NCBI GenBank assembly: GCA_029783825.1 | Contig: JAREIK010008192.1 | Coordinates: 1-64,000, forward strand | DNA length: 64,000 nt | Source: Sapria himalayana | Taxonomy: Eukaryota > Streptophyta > Magnoliopsida > Malpighiales > Rafflesiaceae | Direction: 5' to 3' | Shown: positions 55,461 to 64,000 of the stretch, one piece after another | Numbering within the stretch: position 1 is the first letter of the stretch | Layout: every line of letters starts with the position of its first letter | Notes under the pieces: model-generated | The model's input: the letters and a program-made list of their open reading frames with translations, nothing else | Database searches by the model: none | What the model was told of the DNA's origin: nothing | Position numbers and translations under genes: made by a program

Positions 55461-55977
55461 AGACAATGGTTGCTTAGATTCCAGTTATTCAAAATTATTA
55501 TTCTAATAATTTATTCATCATTTTGTGTTGCACATTAGCATGGTGGAGTGCTCCATTTTTCTAGGTTTAAGTTTTTTATTTATTTGCTAATGGTTACTAT
55601 TACAGATGATCAGTCTCTATTACATTTGCCAGTTCTTTGTTAGCTTGTCAGCTCAGTCATGGCGGGGTAGAGCAACCCCCTTATAAGCCTTGGGACCGGG
55701 AGAGAGTTTTGGTTGAGGGGAGGCAAGATGCGAACTTTGATGCTCCAAGCCTACCTCATGGCTCGTCTTCCAAGTTTTTATCTAATAGTTTTTAGAGATA
55801 TTTTCTAAAATTTAAATAATCTTCGTATTTCATATTTATGTTGATAGCGAAGTAATCTGTCGTGTTTTTGAAGTATAATGGGATCATACTAATTTGTTGT
55901 AGTTTTGTGTCATCTTTGTAAAGTATAAATGGGATAATACTAATTTGTTGCAGTTTTGTATCATCCAAGGTTATGTG

Positions 55978-56985
55978 ATTATATATATATACATATAATA
56001 CTATAGTATATACGTACATATATACTGTAGTATATAGTGCATATATACTGAGTATATATGTACGTATATATCTAGTATATATGTATGTAAATACTGAGTA
56101 TATATATATGTATATAGTACATATATACCCAGCATATACGTGCATATAAACTCAGTATGTACGTGCATATATACTTAGTATATACGAGCATATATGCTCA
56201 GTATATATGTGCATATATACTTGCTATATACGTGCGTATATACTTGGTATATACGTGTGTATATACTAGGTATATACGTACGTATAAACTCATTATATAC
56301 GTACTATAAACTCGATATATACATACGTATATAATCGGTACATACATATGTATATACTTGGTATAAACATACATATATTCTCAGTATATACACACATATA
56401 TGTTGTAGTCTATAAGTATGTATATACTAAGTATATACATACATATATACTATAGTATGTATCTTTATACTATAGTAAATGTACATATAATACTACAGTA
56501 TTATATGTAAATATATACTTAGTATATGCGTATATTTATACTTAGTATATACACGCATATAAACATTGTATATACATGGATATACTCGGTATACACGTAC
56601 TTTATACTCGGTATAAACGTATTATATACTATGTATATACATACTATATACTTTATATATATGTAAATATATACTCGGTATATGCGTACATATATTTTTG
56701 GTATATAAATAAATATATACTCGGTATATACATACTTATATACTAGGTATATACGTACTTATATACTCAGTATATACGCACATATATAGTGTACTATATG
56801 CACATATAATACTGTAGTATTATATGTGCATATAATATTGTAGTATTAAATGTACGTATATATCGAGTATATATGTACTCAGTATATATGTACATATAAT
56901 ACTTCAGTATATATGTAGATATACTGTAGTAATATATGTAACGAGTGAAATGTTTGTATATATGTAGATATATACTGCAGTATTA
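55978..56985. repeat. Palindromic ~24-bp minisatellite, 1 kb
   Basis: Tandem units such as GTATATACGTGCATATATACT and CAGTATATACGTACATATA of about 23-25 bp. Each is nearly its own reverse complement. About 40 diverged units are present, with CGTA, CGTG, ATGT and ACGA variants. This is the longest version of the tract that follows each GNN tract. Confidence 0.82.
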
Positions 56986-57330
56986 TATATTTATCAAAAC
57001 ATAATTTTTTTTATTTATATATTTTGATTTTATTGGCTTGTTTAAATTTCGTATTGATATGGTACCGCATTGTTCCCCATATGAAGCTTATATAAGTGAA
57101 GAGTTTTTTTACTAGACACGTCGAACCGTGACTCGGATAGCTTTGTTGTAGCAGAAAGATCTTGATTATAAGAGCAAAGAGAAAGAAAGCAACCCCAATA
57201 CACGGATATATTATATTTTATGCATTGTCGATAGATACATTGATGAATAAAATAAAATACAATTTTTTATATTTTTGTTTTATTTATGTAAATTATTGAA
57301 TCAGAATAACTAATTAAATGATTTTATTTT
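56985..57330. repeat. Conserved 3' module, last copy
   Basis: TTTATCAAAACATAA, GGTACCGCATTGTTCCCCATATG, TGACTCGGATAGC, AGAAAGATCTTGATTATAAG and AGATACATTGATGAATAAA. It leads into the TTAGCTAGGG repeats as unit 3 does at 34365-34794. Confidence 0.8.
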
Positions 57331-57434
57331 TTGTTAATTATAAATTATTGTTTATAGTTTCAATTTTAATTCAATTTAATATAAAAATATTAAATTATTT
57401 TATTAAATACTTTGAAAAATAAAAAAAAATTCTG

Positions 57435-57785
57435 AAAATAGTTTCGGAATGAAAAAAGCTAGGGAATTTTCTATTGCTAATTTAGCTAAGGAATTTTCCA
57501 TTGCTAATTTAGCTAAGGAATTTTCCCTTGCTAATTTAGCTAGAGAATTTTCCTTTGCTAATTTAGCTAGAGAAATTATTATTTTAGCTAGAGATATTAC
57601 CGCCACTAAAACTTTAGTTGGGACTATTTCCCTGGCTAATTTTTAGCGACGAGCACTTTAGATTAGGAATGCCTCTATCAACATATAAGTTTAGCGACGG
57701 AAAAGCCCCAGTTAGCTAGGGAATTTTCCCTTGCTAATTTAGCTAGGGAATTTTCACTTACTAATTTAGCTAGGAAAATTAATAT
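57435..57785 (+). repeat. CACTA-like subterminal repeats, TTAGCTAGGGAATTTTCC array
   Basis: At least seven near-identical GCTAATTTAGCTARGGAATT units in tandem, then TTAGCGACGGAAA-type motifs. Because GGAATTTTCC is palindromic, both strands are open and give Leu-Ala-Lys/Arg-Glu repeats (57403-57606 minus, 57449-57646 plus). These are not genes. The flank TCTGAAAATAGTTTCGGAATGAAAA matches 34783-34805. Confidence 0.8.
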
Positions 57786-57853
57786 TAAATATATAACATT
57801 TGGTTATATATTTAAAGAGAAGGATCAGTAGATACTATTTTGAAGGATAAAAT

Positions 57854-57990
57854 GCAGAAATAAAAGAAGTGAATGATGAGATGAAAGAAGTTAAGTATGC
57901 AATGCAAGAGTAGATATCGTATATAGAGTCATAGTTAATGGCCTTAACGTAGTAGATAGCATACTAACTTCTAGCAGAGAAACCATGCAG
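57854..57990 (+). pseudogene. Coiled-coil tail of a Transposase_24-like protein
   Basis: The frame reads AEIKEVNDEMKEVKYAMQE, then TAG (57911), ISYIES, TAG (57932), LMALT, TAG TAG (57950-57955) and IAY. This is a charged heptad-like helix with stops exactly where Gln would continue it. It resembles the Met/Gln/Glu-rich coiled coil that ends CACTA Transposase_24 proteins. Its place just inside the 3' terminus supports that reading. Confidence 0.5.
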
Positions 57991-58214
57991 GAGAAGCAAG
58001 CACAAATGCACTAACTAATGATGAAGATGATGATTTAGTTTTAAATGATTATATCCTTATGTAATCTTTTTGTTTTAACTATGTAACTTTTGTATCAGAA
58101 TAATTTCTAAATTGTTTTGACTTTTTGTTAATTATAAAAAATGGGTTATAGTATATGTTTTTATTCAATTTAATATAAATATTTAAAAATATGTAATCAA
58201 ATTTTTTGTAAAAA

Positions 58215-58543
58215 ATTAAATTGTGAAAATATATTTGGAATGAAAATGGCTAGGAATTTTTCCCTCCCTAATTTCGACAGGGAAGTTTCTATATATATTT
58301 AGGAGACAAATATTAATTATTACTCTTAATTATGATCAAAAAATTAAGGAAAAAATATAATTAGCTAGGGATTTCTGTAATTCAAAAATTTGCTAGGGAA
58401 GTTTTTTTCGAATAATATTTTGTGATGAGCACTTTAGCTTTGGATAATTTACATCATAAATCCGTTGCTATTCTATTTTAACTACAGAATTTATTATAAT
58501 AATTAAGGAAATATCCCTAGTTATTTTGGCTTTTTTGTAATGC
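58215..58543 (+). mobile_element. CACTA-like 3' subterminal region and terminus
   Basis: ATTTGGAATGAAAATGGCTAGG begins another copy of the 3' end repeats (GCTAGGGATTTCTG, TTTGCTAGGGAAG, GCACTTTAGCT). It ends GGCTTTTTTGTAATG, one base from a TTTTTTGTAGTG CACTA terminus. CTAT array starts at the next base. Confidence 0.68.
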
Positions 58544-58751
58544 TATATGTCTTTCTATCTATTCATCTACCTATCTATCTATTTATCTATCTATTTATCT
58601 GTCTATTTATCTAACTGCCTATCTGCATATCTACCTAATTGCCTAACTAACTAATTATCTATCTGTCTACATGTCTATCTATCTATCTATCTATAGATTT
58701 GTTGAAATGTCTATCTATATATTTGTCTATCAATCTATCTATCTCACTAAT
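58544..58751. repeat. Short CTAT array
   Basis: Imperfect CTAT and CTAA units for ~200 bp between the CACTA-like 3' terminus and the satellite, which starts in mid-monomer. Confidence 0.92.
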
Positions 58752-59675
58752 TAACAACATATATTTAATGTACATTTTTATATATTAGTATATAAAAGTG
58801 TATTTTACCATATATATACCAATAGATAACAATATATATACATATAGAAAATTACATCAAAAAAATATATACCTACATGCATAATTATAAGTATAACTAT
58901 ATGTGTAAATATATGTATAACCATATTTAACTATATTTATAATTACATGTATAATAACATATAACATTATGTTTAACTATATGTGTATAACTATATATCA
59001 ATATTTGTATAACTATATATAAATATTTGTATAACTATATAACACTTTATATAATTAATATAATTATATTTGTAACTATGTATACATATATGTAAATCTA
59101 TATATTTATTTATAACTATATATAATAATGTATAATTATTTGTATGAATATATCTATATATAACTATATGTTTAACTATATAAAAATATTTATATCTATA
59201 TATACTATATGTATAATAACATATAACTATAAATAATTGTATCTTTTTATATGTATAACTATAAAAGCTGTATGCATAATATTATTTAAATATATTATTT
59301 ACAATATATATTTAATATACATTTGTATATATTAGTATATTAAAATGTATTTTATTATATATATACCTATGCGTATCTATATTTATAAATATATAATATT
59401 TTATAAATAAATATATATAACTACTTGTATAAATATGAGGATAACTATATGTGTAACTATATGTATAACCACATGTAACTATATTTATAATTACATGTAT
59501 AACAACATAGAACATTATGTTCAATTATATGTGTATAACTATATATAAATATTTGTAAAACCAATTAAAACTAAATATAATTAAATATAATTATTTTTTT
59601 AACTATTTATACATATATATATATCTATATATTTGTTTATAATTTTGTATACATTTATGTATAATTACTTATAAT
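58752..59675. repeat. ~0.55-kb AT-rich satellite, about 1.7 monomers
   Basis: Corresponds to 49700-50640. It starts AACAACATATATTTAATGTAC, a point inside the monomer, so the array at 58544-58751 has replaced its left part. Confidence 0.82.
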
Positions 59676-60015
59676 TATATGGAGCTATGGATCAATGCAA
59701 AACAGTATCATAAATCAGGTATGATTTTTATGATATTTATCACGTGTTACTTTTTTTTCCTTATAAAACTAATTAATGCTGATAAAATATTCATAAAATT
59801 TGAAACTTGTAATCATATCACAATGTTCCTATAATAATGAGAATAATATAGCTCCAATTTATTTAACAATTAACACCCTCAGTTCATTGGGTACACTCAG
59901 GGAAAGCTACATGAGTTGTTAATGAAATCATACAAATCTCATGAGTTTGCTACTGCTTAAAATGAGGTATTGAAGCTATGGATCAATGCAAACGAGCATA
60001 AAAAATCAGGTATGA
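59676..60015 (+). pseudogene. Transposase_24-like tail exons, second locus
   Basis: GAGCTATGGATCAATGCAAA reads ELWINAKQYHKSG. Near 59880-60010, after a frameshift relative to the earlier copy, the reading is KLHELLMKSYKSHE, then NEVLKLWINANEHKKSG, with fewer stops than the copy at 50641-50980. The same GGTATGAT follows each exon. Tentatively the end of a CACTA accessory protein. Confidence 0.5.
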
Positions 60016-60284
60016 TTTGGATGATAGCCATCAATTACTGCCTTCTTTTTCCTTATTGAACTAATGAATGCTGAAAAAATATTCATTAAATTTGAAACTT
60101 ATTATCATATTAGGTTCGCTATTATGTTTCTTTCATGGCTAAATTATGAACTTCAATCGACTATAATGCATTTATATTTAATATTGCCTATCATCTAGTT
60201 TGTGTTTTCTTATTCACTTGTTATCTACATTAAAACATTCATTGAGTAGCCAAGTGATTTTACACATGGAACTTGATTGAGTAT
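60016..60284. other. Spacer, copy of 50981-51244
   Basis: Ordinary AT-rich DNA without a reading frame. Confidence 0.5.
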
Positions 60285-60640
60285 ATATGTACATGTACAT
60301 TACAGTGTATATGTACATATATTATATGTACATATACATATATACTAGTATATATGTATAAGTATTTACATGTATATATGTAGATATTTATACATATACA
60401 CTATAGTGTAAATGTATATACATGTACATATATACTATAGTTTATATATGTACATATACACTATAGTGTATATGTACATTTGACGAGTTTATATGTACAT
60501 ATAAATACTTATACATATATACAAGTATATATGTACAAATACATATATACTAGCGAATACATATATACTACTATATTTGTATATGTAAATATATATCAGT
60601 ATATATGTACATATATATTATAGAATTATATATATTTATG
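60285..60640. repeat. Palindromic GTAC/TATA minisatellite, second locus
   Basis: GAGTATATATGTACATGTAC and CACTATAGTGTATATGTACA units, matching 51245-51635. Confidence 0.8.
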
Positions 60641-60764
60641 ACATTAAGGTTTGCAAAATCATGAGATAAAGTTTTCAGTGAAGTAGAATTTAGCAATTTT
60701 TGCATTAAATCAATAATTTGCAAGGTTTGTAGTAATCTAAAACTCTTCATCTGTTATATATGCT

Positions 60765-60955
60765 ACTAAACTATATGTGTAAACCTATATATTAATATTT
60801 GTTTAACTATATAAAATTCTATATAATTATATATAACTATATTTGTAATTATGTATACATATATGTAAATCTGTTTATTTGTTTATAACTTTGAATATAT
60901 TTATGTACAACTAAATATAATTACTTGTATGAATATATCTATATATAACTATATG

Positions 60956-61006
<51 letters not shown>

Positions 61007-61085
61007 CTATTTATAACTATATATACTATATGTACAATAACATATAACGATAAATAATTGTATCTTACTATATGTATAACTATAA
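60765..61085. repeat. Partial satellite monomer with internal (TG)n run
   Basis: Matches 51765-52075. A TATATATATG(TG)n run of about 18 units (60968-61004) is present only in this copy. Confidence 0.8.
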
Positions 61086-61290
61086 AAACATATTACATTT
61101 AGAATATGAATTAATTAGCTATAAGAATAAAAAAGTATAATTTCTGATTAATTAAAAAATTTATTTAAATTTTAAGAAAATAAGTATTTTTTTAATGAAA
61201 TTATGATCATGAAGTATCTGAAGATGATAACTTTTTAATTCAAATAAGTTAGAGTTAAGTGATAGGTTGGTCTGTTTAATATGAGTTAAT
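61086..61290. repeat. Start of a third copy of the composite repeat, truncated
   Basis: GCTATAAGAATAAAAAAGTA through GATAGGTTGGTCTGTTTAATATGAG matches 52090-52270. The similarity stops at about 61290, where different DNA begins. Confidence 0.8.
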
Positions 61291-61870
61291 TTTACTTTTT
61301 AGACATATATATTCTATATCTTATATATGTCTAGATATAACAAGTTTCTCATAATATATTCATATATTATAAAATATATGAATATTATATAGCCCATATT
61401 TTATTTTATTTGCATTTCATGTTTCTCATAATCATACTTAGACATATAAATATATTAATATATGACCCTTAGGTCCTCATTTACCAAATTTATATTTTGC
61501 CCATTTTCTTTTAGTTAGTTTTTTGGGTTTGGTCAATTTCTTATTTAACATATAATACTCAATTATATTTTTACATATTCATTTTCACTTGACATTTATC
61601 AATATAATCATATATCATTTAATATTTATTAATTATCATTTAATCATTTCTTAATTTCTTAGAAAACCCCAAGTTTGGATTAATCCAACATTTATCTTAT
61701 TTATTTGCCCAAATCATTTTTTTTGGGCATTATATTTCATGCCATGATTAACTCAAGGTTGTAAAATAATTATATTGTCTTTATCATCGATGGAAATGAG
61801 GACTCTACTAGCTCTTTGGGAGGATTGACATTAAAATTCACAAATAATATTTAAAATATTTTTGGGACTA
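61291..61870. other. AT-rich region before the LINE relic, no gene seen
   Basis: AT-rich with T-rich stretches and CATATATC repeats. It may include decayed LINE sequence upstream of the reverse transcriptase, but I cannot read it. Confidence 0.4.
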
Positions 61871-61879
61871 CATACAATC

Positions 61880-63420
61880 TCCCTCTTATCTAGGTGGATG
61901 TAGTCATGTTTGGGATGATCTTTACCATTGAACATATAGGAAATTGTCTTTATCCTTTTTCAATAAAAAAATTGAAATTTACCCTTTTTAATACTGAGGA
62001 TTTAAAAAACCTAGGGTCTGATGGGGTTTCCTTGAAATTTTGTAAACTTTCAAGGAAGTATATTAGAGAAGATGTTACTAATGCATTATAAGCATTTATT
62101 ATTAATTGCAAAATCTTGGAACATATCAATCATGCATGTATTGTTTTAATACTTAAATCATTTCATGCATCTACTATTAAAGATTATAGATTGATTTCTT
62201 GTTGTATTGTCATTAACTTGATCATATTTAAACTAATAATTTCATAAATCAAGTCCATAGCTAATGATTTTATTGACCAAACTTTGGTATACTAAGGAAG
62301 GTTAATAATGAATAATTTTCTTCTTACTCAACATCTAATTAGGAGATATACAAGGAAGGGTATATCTCCTAGGTGTTTTAAGATAGACCTGCAAAATATC
62401 TTTGACATGGTAAATTGGGTATTCATAACTGAGATATTGGATGCACTAAACTTCCCAAACAAGATCATCAATATTTTTTATTTGTGTATTTCAACCACCA
62501 GCTATTCCATAATGATAAATGGGCATATGCATGAGTATTTTTCAGTAAAGAAAAGGTTTGACTTGTGATGATCCACTATCTCCCCACATCTTTATTATTG
62601 CTATGGAATACATATCAAAACTAATTAATTATACCACTAGATACAGTTTTTTTGTTCCATCCATGATATACTAAACAATACTTTTCTCATCTTATGTATG
62701 TAGATGATCTTTATCTTTATTTTTTCAAAAAGAGAATGATCCTCTATTCATTCCTTATTAGATAGTGTCCAATTATTTTCTGAACCATCAGGACTACAAG
62801 GTAATCCTTCCAAATTGAACATCTTATTTGGAGGGATAAAACTTGAGCACCATGAATTGATCATTAATAATTCTTATTTTTCACACATCAAACTTCCTTT
62901 TATATTTATGGGAGTTTCATAATCATCAAGTAGATTGATCACTTCACAATTCTTCTCTAGTCAATGAGATCTCTTCTATAATACAAGCGTGGGCTGAAAA
63001 ACTATTGTCTGTCACAAAGAGGATAGAGTTGTTGGATTTTATCATCCAAGGAATTGAGGATACTAGTTTTTACTCTTCCTCATCCCTCAGGCTATTGTTA
63101 TTTCCATTGATAACTTGTGTAGAAAATTTTTATAGGGCTCCCCAACCATAGAGAGATATATATAGGCACAAGATCTCATGGAGCATGGTTTGTAACCCTA
63201 TTTCTCATAGTGGGTTGGGTCTTCTTTTGATCAACCTAAAGAATAATAATTTTTTTCATTAAGAAACTATTGTGTATCAATAATAAATAGGATTCATTAT
63301 AGATCCATTTGATCCAACATTATTATCTTGCCTCATATGATATTTAGAATATCTCCTCTCGAGATGATATATCATTTTAGAAAGCAATTATAATTATATG
63401 AGATTAGATTATTCAATCTA
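61880..63420 (+). pseudogene. LINE (plant L1-type) ORF2 reverse transcriptase relic
   Basis: Motifs follow plant LINE reverse transcriptases in order, in shifting frames: DLKNLGSDGVSLKFCK (normally K-x-PGPDG), IKDYRLISCCIVIN, RRYTRKGISPRCFKIDLQ and SYSIMINGHMHEYFSVKK. The RQGDPLSP block is decayed to DDPLSPHLFIIAMEYISK. Next come YVDD (62697-62708), FSEPSGLQGNPSKLNILFGG, LPFIFMGVS, WAEKLLSVTKRIELLDFII and KISWSMVCNPISHSGLGLL. The enzyme copies LINE RNA at the target nick. Many stops and frameshifts make it inactive. The endonuclease domain is not visible upstream, so it is probably 5'-truncated. Confidence 0.9.
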
Positions 63421-63559
63421 CTAGGAGCATTAAATATGCTAAAAGTATGATTTGTAAAAAAAAGGGGGAGGATAGGAAGAATTATTACAAATTATTACTT
63501 AAACTTTGTTCCACATAACTCAAAAAGTTCTAGGTAATCTAAGTTATAATAATTTAAAA

Positions 63560-64000
63560 TTCACATCCTTGAGCATGCCATCTTCACCTAGATGGATTCC
63601 CTTGGAAAATTATGAGTTAAAATTCAGCTGTTCACAAAGCTGAGTATCCTCAAATGTGAATTGAATTAAAAACTTTGAAACCTTATTTTGGTAATGATCG
63701 CATTCTTGTTGGAGATAGAGAACCATTACTAATTACTTACTATACTAGTAATGTATCTTTTGACATTCATCATGATAAATTAAATTTTAAAGATGTTTTA
63801 ATAGTTCTTGAGATAAAAAATAATTTATTATCAGTTAGTCAACTTATTCATGATAATGTTTGTTATTTGAATTAAACTTTTTCTATTTTTTTTATCAAGG
63901 ATTTCATATAGTAGATAATGACAAATTATCATAAATAAGAATTCGTTTTATCCTTTAACATGAAAAAAGTAAAACTTATATTATTACAAAATCGAAAGTA
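63560..64000 (+). pseudogene. Ty1/copia pol relic, protease to GAG-pre-integrase region, cut by window edge
   Basis: The open frame 63675-63875 includes ILVGDREPLLITYYTSNVSF, then LNFKDVLIVLEIKNNLLSVS and QLIHDN, the well-conserved stretch between the copia protease and integrase (usually L.NVL.VP...NLLSV..L). Past the TAA at 63873, FSIFFIKDF continues the same region. PRWIPLENYELK near 63590 may be the decayed protease active-site area. The rest lies beyond the window. It is on the plus strand, so it is not part of the minus-strand gag at 27540-28241. Confidence 0.82.

Larger units (their letters stand above)
52076..56000 (+). repeat. Composite repeat, copy B (diverged duplicate of 21355-25230)
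   Basis: Same block order as copy A: GAAGATGATAACTTTTTAATTC, GC-rich island (53030-53215), TATA box (53592), ATGATACTAGGTTTCTACTTACC, GNN tract (54690-54975), palindromic tract, 3' module (55170-55460) and AACTTTGATGCTCCAAGCCTA near 55735. In copy B the stretch 55660-55760 can be read GVEQPPYKPWDRERVLVEGR, but copy A has a stop there, so coding is uncertain. The first ~200 bp also match 61085-61290. Confidence 0.82.

Noticed and set aside
57403..57646. Leu-Ala-Lys-Glu repeat proteins on both strands
   Set aside because: Translation of tandem TTAGCTAGGGAATTTTCC subterminal repeats, whose palindromic core opens both strands.

Overview
This window is nuclear DNA of a flowering plant. The evidence is a degenerate En/Spm (CACTA) transposase with its Transposase_24 partner gene, a hAT transposase, Ty1/copia fragments, a plant L1-type LINE reverse transcriptase, and an intronless copy of ADP-ribosylation factor 1. 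I cannot name the species. I found no intact protein-coding gene. Every recognisable coding region is a relic with premature stops. No tRNA, rRNA or CRISPR array was seen.

Layout: (1) 1-6467, imperfect CTAT tetranucleotide array. (2) 6468-14966, a CACTA element with its 5' terminus, subterminal GGTC/GACC repeats, a ~0.55-kb AT-rich satellite, TNP2-type transposase exons and a Transposase_24 gene. A hAT element (14967-16890) interrupts its last visible exon. (3) 16895-21180, CTAT array carrying a solo LTR with a 5-bp target-site duplication. (4) 21355-25230, 'copy A' of a composite repeat. (5) 25230-28465, AT-rich DNA with a copia gag relic on the minus strand. (6) 28463-30392, a GATA-orientation array. 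(7) 30773-35204, three tandem units followed by a CACTA-like 3' end. (8) 35205-37560 array, 37560-39886 AT-rich DNA with another CACTA-like 3' end, 39887-47512 array. (9) 47512-49640, short unique stretches, a small GATA array and the ARF1 pseudogene. (10) 49640-58543, the composite repeat again ('copy B'), ending in a CACTA-like 3' terminus, then a short array. (11) 58752-61290, a second copy of 49640-52275. (12) 61290-64000, LINE and copia relics.

Two themes stand out. About a third of the window is one tetranucleotide family, and its arrays begin or end directly at CACTA termini and cut other transposons off abruptly. A composite repeat also recurs: a satellite with ~0.55-kb monomers, Transposase_24 tail exons, a degenerate GNN trinucleotide tract, a palindromic GTATATAC minisatellite, a conserved ~300-bp module and TTAGCTAGGGA subterminal repeats. 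I infer that these are the internal parts of a large CACTA family. Premature stops in the relics are mostly TAG/TAA/TGA where Gln, Trp or Arg is expected, as cytosine deamination in silenced DNA would produce.
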